DNA of 64,000 nucleotides, from positions 2,601,501-2,665,500 of the forward strand of contig NZ_CP039727.1 in NCBI RefSeq assembly GCF_005154805.1. Direction: 5' to 3'. This DNA is from Bacillus sp. S3. GTDB taxonomy: Bacteria > Bacillota > Bacilli > Bacillales > Cytobacillaceae. Positions 15,684-25,300 of the stretch are shown here, one piece after another. Positions within the stretch are counted from its first letter, which is position 1. Each line of letters opens with the position of its first letter. The notes under the pieces were generated by a model. It had not been told where the DNA came from. It worked only from the letters and a program-made list of their open reading frames with translations, and ran no database searches. Both the position numbers and the translations under genes were made by a program.

Positions 15684-17384
15684 TTGGAGTTTAACATTCA
15701 AGAAATGATCTTCACCTTTATTGGTGGGTTAGGAATTTTTCTATTTGGAATTAAATATATGGGGGACGGCCTTCAGAAATCGGCGGGCGACCGTTTAAGA
15801 GATATTCTTGACCGATTTACATCTAACCCGCTAAAGGGTGTGCTGGCGGGGATTATTGTTACCGCCATGATTCAGTCCAGCTCAGGAACAACTGCGTTGA
15901 CAGTCGGACTCGTTAGTGCCGGTTTTATGACACTAAGACAAGCCATCGGTGTCATTATGGGTGCGAACATTGGAACCACCGTAACAGCCTTTATCATCGG
16001 AATTGAAATCGATGAATATGCCTTGCCAATAATTGCTGCAGGGGCTGTCGCACTATTTTTCTTTAAAAATCAGAAAATCCAATCTATCGGTCAAATCATC
16101 TTTGGTTTTGGTTCATTATTTTATGGCTTGGACTTAATGAGCACTGGGATGAAGCCATTACGATCGCTGGAAGCCTTTCAGACATTAACGGTCAGCATGA
16201 GTGACAATCCCTTTCTCGGGGTCATTGTCGGGACAATTTTCACTGTTGTGGTTCAAAGCTCCAGCGCGACGATTGGTATTTTACAAGAATTATATGGCCA
16301 AGGAGCAATCAACTTAAACGCTGCGTTACCGGTGTTATTCGGTGATAATATTGGTACCACGATTACAGCCATTTTAGCGAGTATTGGTACTTCGATTGCC
16401 GCTAGACGCGCAGCACTTGTCCATGTCATGTTTAACGTTATTGGCACCGTCATATTTTTGATTTTCCTAGTGCCATATACAAAGCTGATTGGCTTCATGC
16501 AAACATCTCTTAGTCTTAACCCAGAAATGACGATTGCTTTTTCACATGGGATGTTTAACGTCACCAATACGATTATTCAATTCCCGTTTATTGCCGTATT
16601 GGCCTGGATTGTGACCAAACTGGTAAAGGGAGAAGACACCTTTATTAACGTCAAACCACAGCATTTAAATCCGATTTTTATTGAACAGTCTCCTTCGCTT
16701 GCCTTAAGCCAAGCGAAAGAAGAAGTGGTCCGGATGGCGGAGTTTTCTCTTAAGGGGCTACAGGAAGCAAGTTCATATTTACAGACAAAGCAAAGGAAGC
16801 ATGCGGATATTGCCGTAAAACTAGAAGAAGCGATTGATAATTTAGATATACAAATTACAAATTATTTGGTAGATCTCTCAGCAAAGCCACTTTCTGGTAT
16901 GGATTCGCATAAACATTCGATGTTATTAGATTCTGTTCGCGATATCGAGCGCATTGGGGACCATGTGGAAAATATAATTGAAGTGGTGGATTACCAAATG
17001 GCCAATCGCGTTAAGCTATCAATGGAAGCTAAAGTTGAATTAAAAGCAATGATTTCATTAACTGTTGCCACTTTAACGGATGTGATAGGCGCCCTAAAAG
17101 ATTCCGATGCCGACTTAGCCCGTCATGTCCTTTCAAAAGAAGTTCAAATTGACTCTATGGAACGGCAGCTTCGGAAAAAGCATATTATGCGATTGAATGA
17201 ACGGATTTGCAGTCCTGATGGCGGGACCGCATTCGCAGATCTCGTGACCAATCTCGAACGAATCGGCGATCATTCCGCGAATATTGCTGAGGCCGTCCTG
17301 GAGGAAGTAGGTATAATGTCGAATCGTTCAACCGTTAAAGTGAAGCCTTTGAATCTCGGAAATCCGTTGCAAAATGAACTATAA
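15684..17384 (+). CDS. Na/Pi cotransporter family protein with C-terminal PhoU domain
   Basis: The 566-residue protein has two inverted NptA repeats, each with the signature QSSS (GIIVTAMIQSSSGTTALT near residue 60; TIFTVVVQSSSATIGILQ near 180) and GANIGTTVTA / GDNIGTTITA. After the membrane part (to about 325) a cytoplasmic PhoU-like helical region carries SVRDIERIGDHVENI and NLERIGDHSANIAEA. The family moves phosphate with sodium. TTG at 15684 is chosen because AAGGAG precedes it at proper spacing; longer starts lack a ribosome site. A Pho box lies upstream, implying induction in low phosphate. Confidence 0.9.
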   Translation: MEFNIQEMIFTFIGGLGIFLFGIKYMGDGLQKSAGDRLRDILDRFTSNPLKGVLAGIIVTAMIQSSSGTTALTVGLVSAGFMTLRQAIGVIMGANIGTTVTAFIIGIEIDEYALPIIAAGAVALFFFKNQKIQSIGQIIFGFGSLFYGLDLMSTGMKPLRSLEAFQTLTVSMSDNPFLGVIVGTIFTVVVQSSSATIGILQELYGQGAINLNAALPVLFGDNIGTTITAILASIGTSIAARRAALVHVMFNVIGTVIFLIFLVPYTKLIGFMQTSLSLNPEMTIAFSHGMFNVTNTIIQFPFIAVLAWIVTKLVKGEDTFINVKPQHLNPIFIEQSPSLALSQAKEEVVRMAEFSLKGLQEASSYLQTKQRKHADIAVKLEEAIDNLDIQITNYLVDLSAKPLSGMDSHKHSMLLDSVRDIERIGDHVENIIEVVDYQMANRVKLSMEAKVELKAMISLTVATLTDVIGALKDSDADLARHVLSKEVQIDSMERQLRKKHIMRLNERICSPDGGTAFADLVTNLERIGDHSANIAEAVLEEVGIMSNRSTVKVKPLNLGNPLQNEL

Positions 17385-17387
17385 AGG

Positions 17388-17427
17388 AAAAAACTCCCCA
17401 ATACTCGGTAATTGGGGAGTTTTTTTA
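17388..17427. terminator. Terminator after Na/Pi gene
   Basis: AAAAAACTCCCCAAT and ATTGGGGAGTTTTTT form a 15-bp perfect stem with a short loop. Confidence 0.9.
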
Positions 17428-17594
17428 ATCATATAGAGAACCTCGACTTTTTTAAAGGATGATTTTTCACATATATTTATAAGTCCAACATACATTTAAT
17501 GTAGAGCAGTCAATTCAAAGGGATAACAGATAGTACAAGCCAATCGTTCATAAAAGAAATTGCTTGGCTGATTTCTGAAAGGAGAAAACTGCAG

Positions 17595-18326
17595 ATGGAA
17601 CTCCTCCATGAAATAATAAATACGTATAGTACATTTCTTTCATTAGAAACCTTTGAGAATGTCGTTTCGGACCCGGCCAACTGGGGAATAATTGGAACCC
17701 TAATAATTCTCGAAGGATTATTATCCGCTGATAATGCCCTTGTTCTGGCGGTGATGGTCAAGCATTTGCCGACTGAACAACGGAAAAAAGCCCTATTCTA
17801 TGGAATTTTTGGTGCCTATTTTTTCCGCATTGTGGCTATTGGATTAGGAGTTTCATTAATCAATATACCTTGGATCAAAATTGTTTGCGGACACTATCTT
17901 CTATTTATTGTTTTCCAAAACTTTATTAAAAATAATCAAGAAGATGATGACGTTCAAAATAAGAAAATGGGATTCTGGCGCACTGTTTTGACTGTTGAAC
18001 TCATGGACATTGCTTTCAGTTTTGATAGTGTCATCGCCGCATTTGGTGTTTCCAATCAAGTATGGGTATTATTCTTGGGGGGCGTGTTAGGAATCTTAAT
18101 GATGCGCGGTGTCGCCCAATTATTCCTGGCACTGATTGAAAAAGTACCTGAATTTGAAACCACCGCATTTATTCTAATCGGTGTAATTGGCGTAAAAATG
18201 ATCATCGCTGCATTCAGCATCCATATAGATGAAGTAGTATTCTTTAGTCTTTTAATTGCTGTATTTTTGGGAACCTTCATCATCCATATGTTCAGGAAAA
18301 ATTCAGGGGATGAAAAAACATTTTAA
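17595..18326 (+). CDS. TerC-family integral membrane protein (YkoY/YceF type)
   Basis: The 243-residue protein has seven predicted helices. The two TerC acidic signatures are present: EGLLSADNALVLAVMV (about 39-54) and ELMDIAFSFDSVIAAFGV (about 135-152). B. subtilis relatives are implicated in manganese export and metalation of secreted proteins. I looked for a yybP-ykoY manganese riboswitch in the 170-bp leader and saw none. A short stem (CAAGCCAAT ... TTGCTTGG) lies at about 17537-17567. The ATG follows GAAAGGAG. Confidence 0.87.
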   Translation: MELLHEIINTYSTFLSLETFENVVSDPANWGIIGTLIILEGLLSADNALVLAVMVKHLPTEQRKKALFYGIFGAYFFRIVAIGLGVSLINIPWIKIVCGHYLLFIVFQNFIKNNQEDDDVQNKKMGFWRTVLTVELMDIAFSFDSVIAAFGVSNQVWVLFLGGVLGILMMRGVAQLFLALIEKVPEFETTAFILIGVIGVKMIIAAFSIHIDEVVFFSLLIAVFLGTFIIHMFRKNSGDEKTF

Positions 18327-18337
18327 TCGTTTTTTGG

Positions 18338-18372
18338 GGATGAAATCAATTAGATTTCATCCTTTTGATTTT
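18338..18372 (+). terminator. Terminator after terC-like gene
   Basis: GGATGAAATC (18338-18347) pairs with GATTTCATCC (18353-18362), then TTTTGATTTT. Confidence 0.85.
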
Positions 18373-18461
18373 ATAAAATACCGATAAATATAGTAGAATG
18401 AAAACAAAGCATAGTAGGAAACTTTCTGGTTTTGGAGCTTAGGAATGAGGTGTGAGCCGTT

Positions 18462-19439
18462 TTGAAAAAACTATTTTTTCTTTTCATATGTTTGTGTGCA
18501 TTTATGTTTCTTTCAGAAAAAAATATGCTTCCTTCTATTGAACAAATAAAAAGCCTAGTAAAGTTGAATAGTTATCAACCATCTAACCAGGAGAATCAAG
18601 AGATTGAAACCAGGGAAGCAATTGTGAATCAGAAAGACCCAGCTGAAGCGGGACAAGTATCATCTAAAGGTACCTATCCCCCAACTGAAATCCAAACCTA
18701 CCAGGTAACAGTAGAAAACGGAAAGCTTGTTGTAACGGGAAAACCTACGGAATATGGGAAATATAATGATTCAGATGGTGTCATTTTGTATATTCAAGAA
18801 GTGCGGGCACATAAGAATACGACTCTAAAGGTTCCTTTTACCGAGGGGAAGATTAATTATTCCTATCCATTAACCTATACTGTGGGAGATGTGATTCTTA
18901 ATCTTGATGAATATTACAATGGCAAGGAAAATGATCCCAATAAGGTACTGGGATATGCCCAATATACCTTGAAAGATGGTGATCCTTATTTGGCGCCAAG
19001 TTATATGGTGCAGAGCAATGATCCTGCTATTGTGGCCCTTGCCGAAAATATAACAAATGGAAAGCAGTCTGACGTAGATAAATCTCGGGCAATTTTTCAG
19101 TGGGTCGCACAAAACATTGCCTATAACGCACCGCTTGTGAATGCAGCCAATCCACCAATCTATTCTGCAGTCCAAACCTTTCAATCTCGTAAGGTTCTTT
19201 GCACCGGTTATGCACACTTAAGTGCTGCCTTGCATCGAGCTGTCGGAATTGAAGCGAAAATTGCATACGGAGAAAACCATGCTTGGAATGAAATTTTGTT
19301 GAATGGTGCATGGCAGTCTGAAGATCCGACCTATGGCTCCGGATATATTAATGCTAATACCAATAAATTCGTACGAAGCTATCAACCGGCATATTTTTCG
19401 AAAACAGATAAAAACAAGGAAGGCGAGTATCCGTGGTAA
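18462..19439 (+). CDS. Secreted transglutaminase-like protein, 325 aa
   Basis: A signal or membrane anchor (KKLFFLFICLCAFMFLSEK) is followed by a low-complexity linker (to about 75), a beta-rich region, and a transglutaminase-like papain-fold domain (about 190-300). The catalytic triad appears as Cys in RKVLCTGYAHL, His in YGENHAWNEI and Asp in SEDPTYGSG. Such proteins cross-link or hydrolyse peptides at the cell surface; the target is unknown. TTG at 18462 follows GAGGTGTGA. Monocistronic. Confidence 0.85.
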   Translation: MKKLFFLFICLCAFMFLSEKNMLPSIEQIKSLVKLNSYQPSNQENQEIETREAIVNQKDPAEAGQVSSKGTYPPTEIQTYQVTVENGKLVVTGKPTEYGKYNDSDGVILYIQEVRAHKNTTLKVPFTEGKINYSYPLTYTVGDVILNLDEYYNGKENDPNKVLGYAQYTLKDGDPYLAPSYMVQSNDPAIVALAENITNGKQSDVDKSRAIFQWVAQNIAYNAPLVNAANPPIYSAVQTFQSRKVLCTGYAHLSAALHRAVGIEAKIAYGENHAWNEILLNGAWQSEDPTYGSGYINANTNKFVRSYQPAYFSKTDKNKEGEYPW

Positions 19440-19553
19440 AGAGAGAAATTACACGTTTGGCTAATGAAAACGATTAGAATAACGCTCAAATCTAGCTTTC
19501 AGTATTGATTTCACTTTTTTGAAAATTAATAGAATATACAGGAGAGTAATATC

Positions 19554-20687
19554 ATGAAAATAGTCATTGCTCCGGATTCTTTTAAGGAGAGTTTGTCTGC
19601 GCTGGAGGTGGCTGAGGCGATCGAAAAAGGCTTCAAACGCCATTTCTCTGATGCGCAGTTCATAAAGGTTCCTATGGCCGATGGCGGTGAAGGAACGGTT
19701 CAGTCTCTCGTTGATGCAACTGGCGGTGAAATCATTCGAAAAACGGTAACTGGCCCGCTGGGTGAATCAGTAGAAGCCTTTTTTGGGCTTCTTGGTCACA
19801 AAACGACTGCTGTTATTGAGATGGCGGCAGCTTCAGGTCTGCATCTTGTTCCTGTTGAAAAACGCAACCCGTTGATTACCACAACTAGAGGGACAGGAGA
19901 ATTGATCAAGGCTGCCCTTGATTTAGGCGTGGATCATATCATCATTGGCATCGGAGGCAGTGCGACGAATGACGGAGGTGCAGGAATGGCCAAAGCCCTT
20001 GGCGTTCGCTTTCTCGATATAGAAGGTCATGAAATTGGTGAAGGAGGCGGGGCTCTTGGGTCTATAGCTTCTATCGAACTAGCTGACTTGGATTCCCGCC
20101 TCCAGAATGTGAAAATCGAAGTGGCCTGTGATGTCGACAATCCTTTGATTGGAGAAAGGGGAGCCGCCGCTATTTTTGGACCGCAAAAAGGAGCAACACC
20201 AGAAATGGTCGCTCAATTGGATCGCAATCTTGGCCAATATGCCGCGATTATTGATCGTGATCTCGGTAAAAAGATTATAGATGTTTCGGGTGCCGGTGCT
20301 GCCGGCGGGCTTGGTGGCGGCCTGCTTGCTTTCTTATCGGCAGAGCTCAAGCGCGGTGTTGAGATTGTCATTGATGCCACCGGGCTTACTTCATTGGTTC
20401 GGGATGCCGATTTGGTTATTACCGGTGAAGGAAAGATTGACGGACAGACGATTTTTGGCAAGACACCAATTGGTGTAGCGAAAACGGCTAAAAAGTTCGC
20501 CGTGCCTGTTGTTGCAATAGCAGGGAACGTTGCAGATGACGCCAGTATTGTCCATGACTATGGAATTGATGCGGTTTTTAGTATTGTTCCGGGTGTTGTG
20601 ATGGTAGAGGATGCCTTTAGGCATGCAGCGGAATATGTCGAAAGGACCTCTGGCAATATTGCTGCGGTTTGGAAGCTTAAAAGATAA
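19554..20687 (+). CDS. glxK: Glycerate kinase
   Basis: The 377-residue protein begins MKIVIAPDSFKESLSALEVA and contains MADGGEGTVQSLV, GSATNDGGAGMAKALG and VITGEGKIDGQTIFGKTP, all diagnostic of the GarK/GlxK family, which phosphorylates D-glycerate to 2-phosphoglycerate (or 3-phosphoglycerate). It feeds glycerate from sugar-acid or glyoxylate breakdown into glycolysis. The start follows CAGGAGAG. No glycerate transporter or dehydrogenase is next to it. Confidence 0.94.
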   Translation: MKIVIAPDSFKESLSALEVAEAIEKGFKRHFSDAQFIKVPMADGGEGTVQSLVDATGGEIIRKTVTGPLGESVEAFFGLLGHKTTAVIEMAAASGLHLVPVEKRNPLITTTRGTGELIKAALDLGVDHIIIGIGGSATNDGGAGMAKALGVRFLDIEGHEIGEGGGALGSIASIELADLDSRLQNVKIEVACDVDNPLIGERGAAAIFGPQKGATPEMVAQLDRNLGQYAAIIDRDLGKKIIDVSGAGAAGGLGGGLLAFLSAELKRGVEIVIDATGLTSLVRDADLVITGEGKIDGQTIFGKTPIGVAKTAKKFAVPVVAIAGNVADDASIVHDYGIDAVFSIVPGVVMVEDAFRHAAEYVERTSGNIAAVWKLKR

Positions 20688-20741
20688 AAAAGTAAACCTG
20701 ACCCATAGGTAAAATCTATTTAGTGTTAGTGAGGAACATGT

Positions 20742-21035
20742 ATGGAAATGCTTGGCTATTTAATTGAAACTCTATTTTTGCTGGTACTTTTTGTCGGAAT
20801 TGGACTGATATTTGGTATAATTGGCTGGAAAAAGAAACAATACGCTAAAATGTATGGTGGATTCGGTCATTTTTTCGGTGTTATTATCAGCTGGATATTG
20901 AGTGTCCTTGTAAGTTTGGATGATCCTAGTAAGGGAATTGCCATTATGGTTCTCTATCCGCTATTTTCTATCGGAGGCTGGTTAATAGGTTTGTACTTTG
21001 GGAAAGAAAAGGATAAGCGCAACAGGGATAAATAG
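20742..21035 (+). CDS. Small membrane protein, 97 aa
   Basis: Three hydrophobic segments (about 5-30, 42-60 and 66-87) alternate with KKKQYAKMYGG and a basic tail GKEKDKRNRDK. No family is recognised. GAGGAACATGT precedes the ATG. The stop lies 16 bp before the proline iminopeptidase start, so the two are probably co-transcribed, although functional linkage is not evident. Confidence 0.65.
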   Translation: MEMLGYLIETLFLLVLFVGIGLIFGIIGWKKKQYAKMYGGFGHFFGVIISWILSVLVSLDDPSKGIAIMVLYPLFSIGGWLIGLYFGKEKDKRNRDK

Positions 21036-21051
21036 TAAGGGGGAAATAAAA

Positions 21052-21918
21052 TTGCATACTGAAGGATTTATCGATGTTACCGGTGGAAGGGTTTCCTATC
21101 ACAAGTTTGATGAAAATGGCGGAGGTACGCCGGTTATTGTTTTACACGGCGGGCCGGGGTCTTCGTGTTATTCTCTGCTTGGTTTAAAGGCGCTTGCAAA
21201 GGATCGGCCAGTGATTTTATATGATCAATTAGGATGCGGAAAGTCCGATCGGCCAACGGACACGACGTTATGGCGCCTCGATCGTTTTGTAGAAGAATTA
21301 GTGCAAATTAGACAGGCACTTAACCTTGATGAAGTACATATTCTCGGTCACTCCTGGGGAACTACGCTCGCAGCCGCTTATTGCTTAACGAACCCACGCG
21401 GTGTGAAGAGTGTGATTTTTTCAAGTCCATGCCTCAGCGCTCCATTATGGGAACAGGACCAAAAACGAAATCTAAAGAAATTGCCGCTTGATGTGCAGGA
21501 AACCATCAAACGGTGTGAAGAAAATGGCACGACCGATTCAGAAGAATTTGCAGCAGCCATAGAGATATTTGGAAAGCATTTTGTCAATCGGCTTGAGAAG
21601 CAGCCGGAATGGCTGGAACAAAAACCACCAGGATATCGGAACGCTGATATTTACAATATAATGTGGGGACCGTCTGAATTTACAGTGCTCGGCAATTTGA
21701 AAAATTTTGATTGCACCACACAATTAAAAGAAATTACCTGCCCAACTCTATATACGTGCGGGCGTTTTGACGAAGCAACACCGGAAACAACGGAGTATTA
21801 TAGCAGCCTGACGCCGGAGTCGAAATTCCATGTTTTTGAAAAAAGCGCGCACATGCCATACATTGAAGAGCCGGATGAGTATATAATGGCAATTGGAAAT
21901 TTTCTTAAATCAATTTAA
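21052..21918 (+). CDS. pip: Proline iminopeptidase
   Basis: The 288-residue alpha/beta hydrolase shows HGGPGSS (oxyanion region, about 37-43), GHSWGTTLAA (nucleophile Ser, about 104-113), the acid in CGRFDEATPE, and the catalytic His in SAHMPYIEEP. HGGPGSS with GxSWG is characteristic of proline iminopeptidases, which release N-terminal proline. A longer frame reaches 20998 but overlaps the previous gene; TTG at 21052 with AAGGGGGAA ahead is the better start. Confidence 0.9.
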   Translation: MHTEGFIDVTGGRVSYHKFDENGGGTPVIVLHGGPGSSCYSLLGLKALAKDRPVILYDQLGCGKSDRPTDTTLWRLDRFVEELVQIRQALNLDEVHILGHSWGTTLAAAYCLTNPRGVKSVIFSSPCLSAPLWEQDQKRNLKKLPLDVQETIKRCEENGTTDSEEFAAAIEIFGKHFVNRLEKQPEWLEQKPPGYRNADIYNIMWGPSEFTVLGNLKNFDCTTQLKEITCPTLYTCGRFDEATPETTEYYSSLTPESKFHVFEKSAHMPYIEEPDEYIMAIGNFLKSI

Positions 21919-21941
21919 TACCTTTTTAGTCCTAAACGATT

Positions 21942-21984
21942 AAAGGAGTGCAGCTGAATTCTATCAAGCAGCACTCCTTTTTTT
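21942..21984. terminator. Terminator after pip
   Basis: AAAGGAGTGC (21942-21951) pairs with GCACTCCTTT (21971-21980), followed by a T-run. Confidence 0.85.
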
Positions 21985-22023
21985 AGATAAAAATGGGAAA
22001 ATAAAACTATTCCTCCACCAATT

Positions 22024-22047
22024 GTGAATAATTGGCTAATTATTCAC
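22024..22047. promoter_or_regulatory. Operator-like palindrome in the gap before bpr
   Basis: GTGAATAATT (22024-22033) and AATTATTCAC (22038-22047) are exact mirror halves around GGCT. The 383-bp gap 21985-22367 otherwise holds AT-rich sequence, a TTGACA at 22297-22302 without a clear -10, and the bpr ribosome site TTAGGGGGT. No T-run follows, so a protein-binding site is more likely than a terminator. Confidence 0.4.
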
Positions 22048-22367
22048 TCCAATTACACTAGGAGTAAAGAATTATTTTTGGAAGATATAGGAATCTAACC
22101 CTATGAAAAAAGTAAAAAAATAGTTATAAAGATATATTTTTAAAATAAAACAAGCGCTGTCTACATGTATATGGGCTAATTTTCCATTTTTCCCAACAGC
22201 AACCAAACTATCATTTTCTGAATACTCAATTTCGCTTGTCAATGTTCGACACAAATCCAAGCTGTAAACAGCTATTTTTAAAGTAGCACCTAGTTTTTGA
22301 CATATAGTGTGCGAGGAAAGGAGGGTAGTAGTTTTATTGGAAAGGAAAATACTTAGGGGGTAAGAGG

Positions 22368-25300
22368 ATGAAGAAAAAGAAAAAACGATTGTTATCTACT
22401 CTATTAACCGCCGTCTTAGTTGTACCATTGCTCCTGCAGCCGCAAATGAGTGTAAATGCTGCGACGAAAGGAGTGAGTACTTCAGCGAAAGATCAGCTGC
22501 CAGCACCTAAGCAAAAAGTAACGAAATCGCTCTACAAACAGTTTGATGATCAGGATAAAGTCACATTCCTCATCAAAATGAAAGAACAAGTGGATTCGGC
22601 AAAAGTTGCCAAGAATGCGGAAGATAAAGCAAAGGTTCAGAAGGCTACACCAGCGAAAACAAAATCATTAAAGCGAAACACAATTGTATCCGAATTAAAA
22701 GCGACTGCACAAGAAACACAATCAGACGTGTTAGCATTTTTACAGGAACAAGAAAAAGCCGGTAAGGCAAAAGATGTTCATTCCTACTACATCGTGAATG
22801 CAATTGCTGTTACAGCTACCGAAGAGGTAATGGAAAAAGCAGCAGCATTCGCAGAGGTTGAAAAAATCCTTCCGAACGAAACAAGACAATTGTTTGTCCC
22901 GGAAAAATCTACGGCAACAGCTGTTCAAGAACCAGCAGCCGAAACGACAGCGATTGAATGGAATATTGATCGTGTCGGAGCACCGGCAGTTTGGGAGATG
23001 GGGATTGATGGCAGCGGCGTTGTCATCGGTTCAATCGATACAGGTGTTCAATGGGATCATCCAGCATTAAAGGAAAAATACCGCGGTTATAATCAGGCTA
23101 CAGGTCAAACGGATCATACGTATAGTTGGCTGGACGCCGTTCGCGGGCAAGCAACGCCATATGATGACCATGGACATGGTACACATACAACAGGGACAAT
23201 GGTCGGTTCAGAGCCAAATGGTTCGAATGTAATCGGAGTCGCTCCAGGTGCAAAGTGGATTGCAGTAAAAGCGTTCACAGCCGCAGGGGGCACAGATGCT
23301 GATTTATTAGAAGCAGGTGAATGGATGATCGCCCCTGGTGGCAATCCAGATAAGGCACCTGATGTCATCAATAATTCATGGGGCGGTGGTCCTGGGCTTG
23401 ACGAGTGGTATCGGCCGATGGTTCAAGCATGGAAAGCAGCAGAAATCTTCCCGGAATTCTCTGCAGGAAATACAACGTTAAGTAACCCTGGCGGTCCCGG
23501 GTCCGTTGCCAATCCGGCTAACTATCCAGAGTCATTCGCTACAGGGGCAACTGATGTCAATAACAAACTAGGAAGTTTTTCTTTACTTGGACCTTCTCCA
23601 TATGCAGAAATTAAACCTGAGATTGCAGCGCCTGGTGTCAATATTCGTTCAGCAGTTCCTGGCAGCAGTTATGAAGGCGGATGGAATGGAACGTCAATGG
23701 CTGGCCCGCATGTTTCAGCAGCGATTGCTTTAATTAAGCAGGCTAATTCAAACTTAACCGTCGATCAATTAGAACAAATTTTACAAACAACTGCTATTCC
23801 GTTAACAGACAATACGTACCCGAACTCACCGAACAACGGATATGGTTCAGGTTTATTGAATGTCTTTGATGCTGTTTCTTCCGTTGTTTCTGGCTTAGGA
23901 AAATTGAAGGGCCAGGTAACGAAAGATGGAGACGACAGTGAAGCACCGGTGTTAACGCATTCCCAACCTGCCACGGTTTTTGCAGGAATGCCGCTAACGT
24001 TAGAAGCTTCAGCTGCCGACAATATTAGTGTAACAGATGTATCGCTTCAATATCAAAAACAAGATGGATCATGGGCAACCGTTGCCGCACAGCGCACAAG
24101 CGGTGATTATAAAAATGGCACGTACAGTGTGACAATTCCTGGGCAAGAGATTTCCGGTACAACCTTTGCCTATAAGTGGAAAGCTCTTGATTTCGGCGGC
24201 AATGAATCGGTGAGTGAACATTCGATCACGGTTCTTCCTGGCATTACAGTAGGCTACGCTGCGGATTTCGAAAGCAATCCTGATGGCTGGACTTCTTATG
24301 GAGCCAATGATTCCTGGCAATGGGGTGTCCCAACGACAGGACCAGGGTCCGCTTTTTCCGGAGAGAAAGTATATGCGACAAATTTAACTGGGCCATATGC
24401 GAGCAAAGCAAACGCTTCATTACAAATGCCACCAATTGATTTGCCGGAAGGAAACAGCTATCTCCAATTTAAACAATGGTATGAGCTTGAAAGAAACTAT
24501 GATTTCGGGCATGTATTTGTTTCAACAGATGGTGTGAACTGGGTGCAAAAGCTTCGCGTCAATAACCTGTCAAATGGCTGGATTGACGGTGAAGTCGATT
24601 TAAGTGAATATGCAGGACAAAGAATCTATGTCGCTTTCAACATCACTACAGATGGCAGTGTAACGAAGCAAGGCTGGTATTTAGATGATGTCCGCCTGAC
24701 GAATGCACCACTTGCCGCACCACAGAAAGCAGAATTGGGTGATTCCTCTGACAAAGAAGAGTCTGCTTCGGATTCTGTCAAAAAAGAAAAGATTAATCCG
24801 GATCAGATTGCCATCACGATGCCAGAGGTGAAAAAGGAGGCCGCCAAAGAAAAGGCTGCGCCAATGCTTTTACCAATGCAGGCACAAGTAACGGTTATTG
24901 AATCCGGACGTTCGGTCAACACCAATCCGGCAAATGGCAGCTTTGAGATGACCCATGCGTCAGGGACGTTTACTGTGATTGCAGAAGCGTATGGCTATCA
25001 ATCGCAAACCAAATCAGTAACAATCGAACAAGACGGAGAAGCAGCTGCAAACTTTACCCTTCAGGAATTAGCAAAGGGGACGGTTTCCGGGACGATTACG
25101 AATCAAGCATCAGGACAGCCAGTTGCAGGGGCAACTGTATATATAATCGAAGATGCGGCCGTACAACCTGTCCAAACGGATGCAAACGGACATTTTTCAA
25201 TTACGGCTTATGAAGGGGATTATACGCTTAAAGTTATTGCCCCGCATTATTACAGTCAAGAAGTGGCCATTAAATTAAAAGGGAATATGGAGCAGAATTT

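Noticed and set aside
17428-17594. Possible yybP-ykoY manganese riboswitch before the TerC-family gene
   Set aside because: The expected conserved loop sequences were not found; only a short stem is present.
22072-22260. 62-codon reverse-strand frame upstream of bpr
   Set aside because: AT-rich, no ribosome site, product low in recognisable structure; the region looks like promoter or leader sequence.
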